Assembly: GCA_030602715.1 (NCBI GenBank)
Contig: JAUVZD010000017.1
Location: 1-15,173, forward strand
Length of the DNA stretch: 15,173 bases
From: Candidatus Coatesiibacteriota bacterium
GTDB taxonomy: Bacteria > RBG-13-66-14 > B26-G2 > JAUVZD01
Direction of reading: 5' to 3'
Shown: piece after piece, positions 8,201-14,191 of the stretch
How positions within the stretch are numbered: position 1 is the first letter of the stretch
Layout: each line of letters opens with the position of its first letter
The notes under the pieces: generated by a model
The model's database searches: none
What the model was told of the DNA's origin: nothing
Seen by the model: only the letters and a program-made list of their open reading frames with translations
Program-made: the position numbers and the translations under genes

Positions 8201-8589
8201 AATGTGCCCAGAAGGGAGCGGTGCAGACCCTCCTTCTCCTTGATGTTGGAGAAGTAGCCCGCCTTCTTCTGTGCCACCTCTGCGGCGAGCAACTCCGCTC
8301 CCCCGTAAGGTGCCGACGAGCCTCCCTTCTTTCGGCGAATCGGCTCCGACAGTGCGGAGGCCAGGTCTATTATCAGCGGAAAGTTGAGGTTGATGTGCGC
8401 CCCCATCTCCTTCCCCAGCTTCCTTCGTAGATAGGTGCGCAGAACATTGGAGCCGACCAGAATGACCGCAGGCGAGAGGGGGTCATCCCCCTTAACCTCA
8501 CCTATAAGCTCACCCAGCTTCCCCTCCAGGGACACCAGGGAGAGCCCGGTAATCAGCCGGTGTCGGTGATTTTTTGATGATTTGCTCAT
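5299..8589 (-). CDS. addB: AddB-type helicase-nuclease subunit with Fe-S nuclease domain
   Basis: AddB is the partner of AddA: an inactive-helicase scaffold that scans for recombination hotspots and carries a second nuclease. The 1096-residue product has a RecC/AddB-like body with the conserved block FVPGMVEGLFPARPGKDP (mid-protein) and a C-terminal PD-(D/E)XK domain with VTDYKSGKK (near 955). Four cysteines fit the AddB iron-sulfur staple: one in ATCPYKYYL (near 788) and three in CSYCNFSSICPG (near 1057-1066, spaced C-x2-C-x5-C). The N-terminal region (VILVGSNVLRTYLRRKLG) shows no Walker A GKS/T. Firmicute AddB keeps that motif and proteobacterial AddB loses it, so ATP binding here is doubtful. 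The ATG at 8589 has the site AAGGA 9 bases upstream. It abuts addA directly downstream. Confidence 0.92.
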   Translation of the reverse strand: MSKSSKNHRHRLITGLSLVSLEGKLGELIGEVKGDDPLSPAVILVGSNVLRTYLRRKLGKEMGAHINLNFPLIIDLASALSEPIRRKKGGSSAPYGGAELLAAEVAQKKAGYFSNIKEKEGLHRSLLGTFTDLREGGIDKLAPLVRELSGELRPASERKLNSLAGLYEAYRRRFEELGYMDSAGIFGYAIRGAGSFSAVFGGCEQLIVYNLYDLNFIQYQLFSALSRHISLTFLLFYDETPPFKYCQPMVSFCEELGCERTIVAEDEDRPQDHLSRLRGYLFYDGRIPAGEVSAEDPTLSILSCPNAQAEAEEIARKMLAFADADVPFYEMAVLVRGSDYPRILRRVFERVDIPYHLAGGEIFADTRLGRSLQLLLSAWGEGLTRQQVMDFITFAPLPKKHFKKEAPNTSLWATFAGEALVVEGMDDWKERLQGLEERYQAGLRRKREEEDELAVDEEVVAQISLMRRFLGKFLPRIAEVPDDKSWGKLVETFNDLAREFLEDDHSASIKLEDILSYISNLCKLEEISPRVDFPRFKAIVSEILSEYRNPIGHFQRCGVNILNLMSARGARFKVVFVPGMVEGLFPARPGKDPILMDGERSAINRYLAETGRGGELPLKGRRVEEERLLFRIAVEGAGERLVLTYPRLGVGGDRARVPSYFLLAAGQALSGELVFYDELEKLPVVNRTPLMARLLDAQEEALDEGEYDTSNILAYLEDRNEAHFAYLLRRGEDRFGYLVPALTSEGERRRNTFGRYDAVILDPQAKEALREMLGPPQGPYSPSRLEDYATCPYKYYLARVMELKPVPEPERPVEISALDLGKLYHRILEKFMAWMMEESRLPMSTAEMGLYRQKMLEVAQAHFAEVEGLGLTGYPLVWELETEFIREDLIAFLARECSQERERGFIPVRVELSFGGDEEGEERVELDIGEGRTVYLRGRIDRLDELSGEDQGFQVTDYKSGKKVGIKKGEFIVKGGLKLQLPLYVIAAGKLLDMPLEKGQSRFLYVNRRRKIPKDGEEVMEGRTVLENREILCKTVAGIIQGMEEGIFFPWPDFSAYSYCSYCNFSSICPGEYRRSIERKRDDPGVVGFARMREVE

Positions 8590-8610
8590 ATCTCTCTATC
8601 CTTCAATAAA

Positions 8611-8633
8611 GGGGGGACATTCACTGTCCCCCC
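8611..8633 (-). terminator. GC-rich hairpin between the propeller gene and addB (terminator or attenuator)
   Basis: GGGGGGACA (8611-8619) and TGTCCCCCC (8625-8633) form a perfect 9-bp stem with a 5-base loop. On the minus strand the 3' arm is followed by TTTATTG, a short imperfect U-run. It lies 37 bases after the stop of the secreted propeller gene and 21 bases before the addB start. It can terminate the upstream transcript, and if addBA depends on read-through it would attenuate it. The weak U-run makes full termination uncertain; a REP-like palindrome is the alternative. Confidence 0.6.
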
Positions 8634-8670
8634 GCATCTCTCTCAAGTTAAAACAGCAAGACTCCCCTTT

Positions 8671-10581
8671 TTATCTGGAAAGGGCCATGGTGCGCTCCAG
8701 GGTCTCGCCTATGGCGGTGAGGCGGAGTAGATAGACCCCGCTTGCCAGCTCCTCGCCGGTGAGGATGAGCGTGTGATTGCCCGCAGTATAGAAGCCTTGG
8801 GCTACCACCGCCACCTGCCGTCCGCCGAGGTCATAGAGTTCCAGGGTAATATCCCCGTCGGCGGGAAGGTTGAAGCCGATGGTCGTCTTCTCGCTCCAGG
8901 GATTGGGGTAGTTTTGAGCCAGAGCGAACTGTTGACCGCTGGGCGCAACATAGACACCACTCGCCCTTCCCAGGGTCTCGGTGCCGGAGGATCTGTTCAC
9001 CAGCACCGTCCAAATATAGCTCTTCCCCTCCACCACACCGGCATCCAGATAGCTGAAAGGGGAGTTACCGACAATGGGATGGTCGTTGACCTTGGTGGAG
9101 ATGCTAAATGAAGAACCACCTGAGGAAAGGTCGTTCTTTGTGAGTGCCTCCTTGCGGAAGATGTCAAAGCTGACCGTTGAGGTGGAGCCGCTATATTCCC
9201 AACTTATCAACATACCCTCGTCGGTTGCGGTGAGGGATACCCGTTGCTCAAAGATGCCCACAAACTCCGGCTTTCCGTCGTAGCAGATGAGGCACTCCGG
9301 CTGGGAGGTCTGGTCCTGGAAGCAGAAAACCACATCACCGATGCCGTCGTCATCTACATCCCCTATCGGTTCAACATCGTAGATGCGCTCGTTGTAGATG
9401 GGGCTCTCCGCCAATACTGTGCCGCTGTCCCCGCTGATGAACTTGACCACCTTGCCGTTCAGCGCTCCGGCGACCACATCGCAATATCCATCGTCGTCAA
9501 TGTCATCTATTGCCTGCACATTCCAGCAGTCCGAGCCCACCGAAGCGGACCACAGCTGGGTGCCGTCGGCGCCGGAGTAACAGAGAGCGTTGGAGGTCCA
9601 ACTGCCGAAGATAGCCTCCATCTTGCCGTCGCCGTCCACATCCGGCAGGGCAGCCACCTCTATCAAGTTGAAGCCGAAGGTCTCCGCCCAGATCTCCGAG
9701 CCGTCGCCTCCGGAGACGGCGTGGATGGAGCCGCTGGAATAACCGGTGAAGCAGGCGACGAAGATGTCGCTCACTCCGTCATCGTCCAGGTCGCCGGCGG
9801 TGCAAAGCGACCAGCCGTCGTTTGTCAATACATACGACCACAGGGGAGTGGTTACCGTGCCGGTGGAGGCTCCGTCTATGCAGTAAAGAGTATGGTCATA
9901 ATAGTTGCCCCCGCTGATGCAGACCACCTCCGGGATGCCGTCGCTGGTGATGTCCTCAATGTAATCAATATCCATTACCGCATCGTCGGGGCGGAAGATC
10001 CAGATGTAATCGCCGCCGCTCACGCCCCCGTCCAGGCAAGCGGCTATGCCCGAGCTTCCGCTCCAGCCTCCACAGGCGGCAAGAATCTCATTGTCTCCAT
10101 CATAGTTGATGTCCGGCATCACCGCCACGGAATAGACCCAGCCCCCACCAAGACCTCCCTGATAGCAGGACCACTGCCAGATGGTCTCCCCGTCAATACC
10201 GCTCTTGAGGATGACACAGCGCCCGGGGGGGTCATAGCCTCCCGGGGTGCCCATGACCACCTCACAGTAGCCGTCGTCGTCAACATCCGGGGCAACGGCG
10301 AGGGGCTTCACCCCCCAGATGCCCTTGCAGTCATCGTAATCCTTGGTCCATATGTCCGAGCCGTCAACGCCGGAGACGCAATAGAGCACATCGCCGAAGT
10401 CGGAGTAATAGCCGGCGAAGACCACATCGTCTATTCCCTCGTCGTCCAGGTCGGGAATGGGGCGGGCGGTGTATATGCCCCCGTCGTCGTTATACATCCA
10501 GATGACATCATCGGCGAGGGGGGCTAAGGGGAGGGAGAGGAGGAGGAAAAGTAGAATTAAATTTAACCTTTTGAAAGACAT
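8671..10581 (-). CDS. Secreted FG-GAP/beta-propeller protein with C-terminal sorting-like domain
   Basis: Residues 1-23 form a signal peptide (basic MSFKRLN, then a leucine-rich core), so the 636-aa product is exported. Residues about 24-435 hold eight calcium-loop repeats of the type PDxDDDGxxDVV (LDDEGIDD, VDDDGYCE, INYDGDNE, ITSDGIPE, LDDDGVSD, VDGDGKME, IDDDGYCD, VDDDGIGD), most followed by SGxDGxxIW. This is an FG-GAP/VCBS-like beta-propeller. Residues about 440-545 look like a fibronectin type III domain. Residues about 550-636 begin LAQNYPNPW and continue with LYDLGGRQV and LASGVYLLRL, the FlgD-like/Por-type C-terminal domain common in FCB and WOR-3-type bacteria, where related tails direct type IX secretion or surface attachment. 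The ATG at 10581 is chosen over an upstream TTG because GGAGG lies 7 bases before it and the signal peptide starts cleanly. Ligand unknown. Confidence 0.88.
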   Translation of the reverse strand: MSFKRLNLILLFLLLSLPLAPLADDVIWMYNDDGGIYTARPIPDLDDEGIDDVVFAGYYSDFGDVLYCVSGVDGSDIWTKDYDDCKGIWGVKPLAVAPDVDDDGYCEVVMGTPGGYDPPGRCVILKSGIDGETIWQWSCYQGGLGGGWVYSVAVMPDINYDGDNEILAACGGWSGSSGIAACLDGGVSGGDYIWIFRPDDAVMDIDYIEDITSDGIPEVVCISGGNYYDHTLYCIDGASTGTVTTPLWSYVLTNDGWSLCTAGDLDDDGVSDIFVACFTGYSSGSIHAVSGGDGSEIWAETFGFNLIEVAALPDVDGDGKMEAIFGSWTSNALCYSGADGTQLWSASVGSDCWNVQAIDDIDDDGYCDVVAGALNGKVVKFISGDSGTVLAESPIYNERIYDVEPIGDVDDDGIGDVVFCFQDQTSQPECLICYDGKPEFVGIFEQRVSLTATDEGMLISWEYSGSTSTVSFDIFRKEALTKNDLSSGGSSFSISTKVNDHPIVGNSPFSYLDAGVVEGKSYIWTVLVNRSSGTETLGRASGVYVAPSGQQFALAQNYPNPWSEKTTIGFNLPADGDITLELYDLGGRQVAVVAQGFYTAGNHTLILTGEELASGVYLLRLTAIGETLERTMALSR

Positions 10582-10621
10582 AGCATACCTCCAAAAGGAC
10601 AAAAAATTCTCTAAAAAAATT

Positions 10622-10649
10622 TTTGTAACAAGGAAATCAGATACTTCAA
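10622..10649 (-). promoter_or_regulatory. Possible promoter for the propeller gene
   Basis: On the minus strand TTGAAG (10649-10644), a 16-base spacer and TACAAA (10627-10622) match the -35 and -10 consensus at four of six bases each, in the 94-base gap before the propeller gene. The region is AT-rich, so chance matches are likely. Read-through from the operon upstream is the alternative. Confidence 0.3.
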
Positions 10650-10675
10650 AAGGTTTATCTAGGGTTTGATATTAC

Positions 10676-11293
10676 TTATTCCCTTGTCACTGTGATGACC
10701 TGCGATGACCACTGAGCATCAGGCCATCCACCAAGAATATCGGCTTCGCTTAACCACCCTTTCGGATTGGCAACAGCCATTATCTCAAATTGTTTGCCCA
10801 CATCAATGTCCCCCGCCCTTCCCAGATATACTTGCGTCATCCAGGTCCCACCGTTACTCACAGTTACACTCGGTTGCACCAAATATGCAGATGTATCCAC
10901 TGGACGTACAATCACCCATACTTCCGCATCTAGGTCAGTGACTGTTCCTTTGACATACGGTCGCCAGGGCACTATGGAGCCATCTTGAGGTGATTTAATT
11001 TGCATCTTCATGCTGGGTTCCGGTGTAGGTATTGATGTAACTTCCTTGGGCGATTCCATTACTTGTTCTGCGACAATATTAAAAATTGTATCTGTCTTCT
11101 CCTCTATTTTATGCTTAAGGTCTTCCTCTAGCCTTGCAGTTTCTATTCCAATCATTCCTGTGGCCACTATGTATCCAAACCCCCCGACAATTATCAAAAT
11201 CCGACGCCAAATAACCCTAGTAGGAGGAAAGAAATTTGCTAACGCTAGAAGTACTGCGCTGATTGCTTGCATTACTGTTAATAATATTCTCAT
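10676..11293 (-). CDS. Membrane protein, third gene of the shared-domain array, 205 aa
   Basis: Two hydrophobic segments (about 4-23 and 27-50) are followed by a short charged helix (ETARLEEDLKHKIEEK), a Pro/Thr linker (82-95) and the array's C-terminal domain (about 96-205). That domain contains SIVPWRPYVKGTV, EVWVIVRPVDTSAY, DVGKQFEIMAVANP and WPDAQWSSQVITVTRE. It is beta-rich and probably Ig-like; I cannot name the family with confidence. The ATG at 11293 overlaps the preceding gene's TGA as ATGA. It has AGGGG upstream and aligns with the MRSL start of its paralogue, so it is preferred over the ATG at 11299. It appears to be a shortened tandem copy of the gene just upstream: same domain and linker, but one membrane segment fewer and a shorter coiled region. 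No enzymatic motif seen. Confidence 0.75.
   Translation of the reverse strand: MRILLTVMQAISAVLLALANFFPPTRVIWRRILIIVGGFGYIVATGMIGIETARLEEDLKHKIEEKTDTIFNIVAEQVMESPKEVTSIPTPEPSMKMQIKSPQDGSIVPWRPYVKGTVTDLDAEVWVIVRPVDTSAYLVQPSVTVSNGGTWMTQVYLGRAGDIDVGKQFEIMAVANPKGWLSEADILGGWPDAQWSSQVITVTRE
10701..11075 (-). repeat. Tandem direct repeat, copy B (encodes linker plus shared domain)
   Basis: This stretch aligns without gaps to 11321-11695 at a constant offset of 620 bases. By hand count about 45 of 375 positions differ, so identity is about 88%. Both copies lie in the same reading frame within adjacent genes, indicating a fairly recent tandem duplication. Confidence 0.85.
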
Positions 11294-12063
11294 TTCCATC
11301 CCCTGGTTACCTCAACAACCTGCGATGACCATTGAGCTGCAGGCCAACCGCCAAGAATATCGGCTTCACTGAATACATCACTCGGATTGCCAACAGCCAT
11401 TATCTCAAATTGTTTACCCACATCAATGTCCCCCGCTCTTCCCAGATACACTTGTGTTATCCAGGTTCCATCATTACTAACAGTTGCACTAGGTTGCACC
11501 CAATATGCAGATGTGTCCACTGGACGTACAATCACCCATACTTCAGCATCTGGGTCGGCGACTGTTCCTCTTACATACGGTCGCCAGGGCACTATGGAGC
11601 CACCCTGAGGCGATTTAATTTGCATCTTTATGCTGGGTTCTGATGTAGGTATTGGTGTAACTTCCTTGGGGGCTTCCATCACCTGTTCTGCGACATCTTG
11701 GAAAACTTTTTTTCGCAAATCATCTACTATCTCGTTAGTAACTTCTAACTCCTCTTTAGTAACTTTTAATTCCTCTTTCATCACCACCGATTGCTGATTA
11801 AGCTCTTCCAAGCCTTTTTTAGTCTCCCATTCATTCATCGCTGAGGTCACTATAAATCCACCCACTACGACGGTTATTAGAATCCAAAGGAAAATGGTCC
11901 CCACGCGTCTCCTAACCCCAATTTCAATTATCACCTCAGCAACAATAAATACAACAGCCGCGATAGCTATTAAAACCCATCGGAAAATAGTTCCCAGAGG
12001 AATGAAAGTCGCGATTGCCAGAATAACTACGCATATCGCTCGTACAAAAATTAATGATCTCAT
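11290..12063 (-). CDS. Membrane protein with coiled coil, second gene of the shared-domain array, 257 aa
   Basis: Three hydrophobic segments (about 3-23, 24-48 and 55-78) lead into a likely coiled coil (about 80-125, with KEELKVTKEELEVTNE heptads), a Pro/Thr linker (131-144) and the array's beta-rich domain (about 145-257; SIVPWRPYVRGTV, EVWVIVRPVDTSAYWVQP, VGKQFEIMAVGNP, WPAAQWSSQ). The second and third membrane segments are an internal repeat with a 31-residue offset (GTIFRWVLI/GTIFLWILI, then FIV). I chose the ATG at 12063 because GGGGGAG lies 6 bases upstream and the paralogue starts the same way; ATGs at 12066 and 12078 are alternatives. The TGA overlaps the next ATG, so the genes are translationally coupled. 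No family recognised. Fold and topology are read by eye; a membrane-anchored sensor or adhesin-like role is a guess. Confidence 0.76.
   Translation of the reverse strand: MRSLIFVRAICVVILAIATFIPLGTIFRWVLIAIAAVVFIVAEVIIEIGVRRRVGTIFLWILITVVVGGFIVTSAMNEWETKKGLEELNQQSVVMKEELKVTKEELEVTNEIVDDLRKKVFQDVAEQVMEAPKEVTPIPTSEPSIKMQIKSPQGGSIVPWRPYVRGTVADPDAEVWVIVRPVDTSAYWVQPSATVSNDGTWITQVYLGRAGDIDVGKQFEIMAVGNPSDVFSEADILGGWPAAQWSSQVVEVTRGWK
11321..11695 (-). repeat. Tandem direct repeat, copy A
   Basis: Partner of 10701-11075, about 88% identical with no indels. The duplicated unit covers the linker and the shared beta-rich domain. The 5' parts encoding the membrane segments are much less alike, so either the duplication was partial or the membrane parts have diverged faster or been rebuilt. 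Confidence 0.85.
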
Positions 12064-12113
12064 CATTTTCTCCCCCATCTTACCTTCATTTTTTATCTCT
12101 CATTTTACCTCCT
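12063..12113 (-). promoter_or_regulatory. Chain of two minicistrons bridging the first and second array genes
   Basis: The last codons of the first array gene contain AGGAGG (12113-12108). One base after its TAA (12107-12105) begins the frame ATG AGA GAT AAA AAA TGA (12103-12086). Its TGA overlaps the ATG of a second frame encoding MKVRWGRK (12089-12063). The TGA of that frame overlaps the tandem ATG ATG that starts the 257-aa gene. Each join is ATGA or TGATG, the classic geometry for re-initiation. The peptides are 5 and 8 residues and probably matter only as ribosome relays. It may be chance in a purine-rich spacer. Confidence 0.35.
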
Positions 12114-12551
12114 CGTTACCTCAACAATCTGTGACTGCCATTGAGCATCGGGCCAATAATCTAACACCATTCCTTCAGACAACTTCTCGTCCGGATTCGC
12201 CACCGCCATAATCTCAAATAGCTTGCCACTATCTTTATCAGGTCCGCTCCCAAAAAAAGCGCATACTTTCCATGTTCCATCTTCTTTAGGTTTTAATCTC
12301 GGCTGTACCCAATAATCGGATACTTCCATCGGGTGCACAATAACCCAGACTTCTACATCTGGGTCCGCTACCGTTCCTTCTACATAATGTCGGTAGTCAA
12401 CTAAATTTCCATCCTTCGGTTCTTTAATAAGGATCTCGTCCTTTTGTTCCTCAAGCTCTTTGGTCGTTTCCTGATCATTACTCGTTTGCCCACACACAAT
12501 CGACACGGTTCCCACGAGGAGAACCAATAAAACTGCTATTTTCCGCAACAT
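12105..12551 (-). CDS. Secreted protein, first gene of the shared-domain array, 148 aa
   Basis: The N-terminus MLRKIAVLLVLLVGTVSIVCG is a signal peptide. Cleavage could fall after residue 21; the Cys at residue 20 has only a poor lipobox (SIVC), so a lipoprotein is possible but not supported. A short charged helix (TTKELEEQKDE) precedes the array's beta-rich domain (about 40-148). Conserved stretches are YVEGTVADPDVEVWVIVHP, YWVQP, DGTW, GKLFEIMAVANP, LSE and WPDAQWQSQIVEVTR. This copy is clearly diverged from the other two at DNA level but not at these motifs. The start at 12551 is chosen over longer frames because a perfect AAAGGAGG site stands 5 bases upstream and the signal peptide begins there. 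It is the first gene after an extended -10 promoter. Unlike its paralogues it has no extra membrane segments, so the same domain is made in free and anchored forms. Confidence 0.8.
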   Translation of the reverse strand: MLRKIAVLLVLLVGTVSIVCGQTSNDQETTKELEEQKDEILIKEPKDGNLVDYRHYVEGTVADPDVEVWVIVHPMEVSDYWVQPRLKPKEDGTWKVCAFFGSGPDKDSGKLFEIMAVANPDEKLSEGMVLDYWPDAQWQSQIVEVTRR

Positions 12552-12621
12552 TTTTGCCTCCTTTAATAGAAGTTCAAAAAAATATCTCCAAGAGTGAGCA
12601 CCTCTAATTAACCACATATAA

Positions 12622-12630
12622 ATTATAACA
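12622..12630 (-). promoter_or_regulatory. Extended -10 promoter of the shared-domain operon
   Basis: The minus strand reads TGT followed by the perfect hexamer TATAAT (12627-12622), an extended -10 element (TGn-TATAAT). No good -35 stands 17 bases upstream, as is usual when TGn is present. Transcription would start near 12615, with a leader of about 64 bases before the ATG at 12551. It is divergent from the rtcB promoter. Confidence 0.55.
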
Positions 12631-12685
12631 CATTTATTTTGCAAGTAGTAAAAAAATCGCAAGGTTCAAATCCCCCCAATACCCC

Positions 12686-12714
12686 TTGCACTCCAGCCAA
12701 TAAAACAATATAAT
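12686..12714 (+). promoter_or_regulatory. Sigma70-like promoter of rtcB
   Basis: TTGCAC (12686-12691; five of six consensus bases), a 17-base spacer and a perfect TATAAT (12709-12714) lie directly before rtcB. Transcription would start near 12721, leaving a leader of only about 13 bases that contains the AAAGGAG ribosome site. This argues for constitutive expression through a housekeeping sigma factor. It shows no -24/-12 element of the sigma54 type that drives E. coli rtcBA. Confidence 0.72.
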
Positions 12715-12733
12715 ATCCCCAAAGGAGAACGCT

Positions 12734-14191
12734 ATGGCAATAGATTGGAAAGGAAACTTCAAGCGCCTGGATGATTTCCGCTGGATGATACCCCAAGACG
12801 CCTGGGAGGGGATGCGGGTGCCGGGCATCATCTATGCGGGGGAAAAATCCCTGGACATCATCCGCACCGACAGAACCCCGGCACAGATAATCGGGGTGGC
12901 GCACCTGCCGGGTATCGTCAAAGCCTCCCTGGCCATGCCCGACATCCACTGGGGCTACGGCTTCCCCATAGGCGGTGTGGCCGCGTTTGATGTAAATGAA
13001 GGCGTTATCTCCCCTGGAGGCGTTGGCTACGACATCAACTGCGGTGTTCGGTTGCTGCGGACTAATCTTGAGACAGATGAGGTCAAGCCCAAACTCCGCG
13101 AGCTGCTACAGGCTATCTACTCCGCGGTTCCTGCAGGCGTGGGCAAGAAGGGCAGGATTCGTATCTCTCGTAACGAGTTGGAGAAGGTGCTGGTGCAGGG
13201 CGCGCGCTGGGCGGTAAATAAAGGATACGGCTGGAACGAGGATCTGGCTCATACCGAGGAGGAAGGAAGTCTTGACGGAGCTAACCCCTCGGCAGTATCT
13301 GACCGAGCCTACGAACGCGGCCTTCCTCAGATCGGCACCCTGGGGGCAGGTAACCACTTTTTGGAGATTCAGCGTGTGGATGAGATCTACGATACTAAGG
13401 CCGCAGAGATCATGGGACTGCGCAAGGGGCAGATAGTAGTGATGATCCATACCGGTTCGCGTGGGTTCGGCTACCAGGTGTGCGACGACGCGGTAAAGAA
13501 GCTGGGCCACACTGTTGCGAAGTATCATCTCTCCATACCTGATCGGCAGCTTGCCTGCGCGCCGATCTCGTCACCTGAAGGCAAAGCCTACTTCGGTGCT
13601 ATGGCCGGGGCGGCAAACTACGCCTGGGCCAACCGCCAGGCGATTATGCACTGGGTCAGAGAGGCATTCGAGCAAGCCTTTGGCATGGGCGCGGAAAAAC
13701 TGGGTCTTCAACTGGTTTACGACGTGGCCCATAACATCGCCAAGTTCGAGGAGTACGAAATCGACGGTAAACGCCGCAGGCTCTGTGTGCATCGTAAGGG
13801 AGCAACTCGTGCGTTCGGGCCTGGACATCCAGACATACCCTCCGACTACCGCGATATAGGCCAGCCGGTCATCATCCCAGGTGACATGGGCACCGCATCC
13901 TACGTGCTTGTCGGCACCGAGAAGGCGATGCAGGAGAGCTTCGGCTCAACCTGTCACGGCGCAGGTCGTGTATGGTCACGCTCCAGGGCGCTGCGGGAAG
14001 TTCGCGGCTACGAGGTCAAATCCCGTCTGGAACGTGAAGGAATCCTGGTTCTATCGGTCAGCACCAAGACCCTTGCAGAGGAGACCCCCGAGGCATACAA
14101 GGACGTAGACGAAGTGGTGGAAGTGACCCATAACGCAGGTATCTCTGCAAAGGTCGCGCGGATGCGTCCCCTGGGGGTCATCAAAGGTTGA
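12734..14191 (+). CDS. rtcB: RNA-splicing/repair ligase RtcB
   Basis: RtcB joins RNA 3'-phosphate or 2',3'-cyclic phosphate ends to 5'-OH ends, using GTP and Mn2+, through a histidine-GMP intermediate in the cytoplasm. The 485 residues match the family's length. Active-site residues, by motif: Asp100 and Cys103 (GYDINCGVR), His208 (GAGNHFLE), His239 (IHTGSRG), His333 (VYDVAHNIAK) and the guanylylated His408 (STCHGAGR). Other conserved blocks are AMPDIHWGYGFPIGG, VHRKGATRAFGPG and PGDMGTASYVL. All are intact. The start is fixed by AAAGGAG six bases upstream. No archease or RtcA gene is in view. The stop overlaps the start of uvrC, suggesting one mRNA. In bacteria the role is repair of cleaved RNAs; the actual substrate here is unknown. 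Confidence 0.97.
   Translation: MAIDWKGNFKRLDDFRWMIPQDAWEGMRVPGIIYAGEKSLDIIRTDRTPAQIIGVAHLPGIVKASLAMPDIHWGYGFPIGGVAAFDVNEGVISPGGVGYDINCGVRLLRTNLETDEVKPKLRELLQAIYSAVPAGVGKKGRIRISRNELEKVLVQGARWAVNKGYGWNEDLAHTEEEGSLDGANPSAVSDRAYERGLPQIGTLGAGNHFLEIQRVDEIYDTKAAEIMGLRKGQIVVMIHTGSRGFGYQVCDDAVKKLGHTVAKYHLSIPDRQLACAPISSPEGKAYFGAMAGAANYAWANRQAIMHWVREAFEQAFGMGAEKLGLQLVYDVAHNIAKFEEYEIDGKRRRLCVHRKGATRAFGPGHPDIPSDYRDIGQPVIIPGDMGTASYVLVGTEKAMQESFGSTCHGAGRVWSRSRALREVRGYEVKSRLEREGILVLSVSTKTLAEETPEAYKDVDEVVEVTHNAGISAKVARMRPLGVIKG

Noticed and set aside
9244-10527. Long plus-strand open frame of 427 codons opposite the propeller gene
   Set aside because: It lies wholly antisense to a gene with a signal peptide, eight repeats and a known tail domain. 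Its own translation is low-complexity Val/Ala/Asp-rich, as expected from the reverse of GAT/GGC-rich repeats.
10676-12063. CRISPR or short tandem repeat array in the repetitive 10.7-12.1 kb part
   Set aside because: The repetition is one 375-base coding duplication plus a 93-base membrane-segment repeat, with no short repeats at regular spacing.
12105-12551. Lipoprotein assignment for the 148-aa protein
   Set aside because: The cysteine at residue 20 follows Ser-Ile-Val; a lipobox needs Gly, Ala or Ser just before it. A plain signal peptide is the safer call.
12105-12662. A longer version of the first array protein starting near 12662
   Set aside because: The extra residues run through the extended -10 promoter and the leader, and the start at 12551 has a perfect AAAGGAGG site and begins the signal peptide.
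12623-12949. Minus-strand open frame over the rtcB start and its promoter region
   Set aside because: Antisense to strongly conserved rtcB codons; no ribosome site or recognisable domain.
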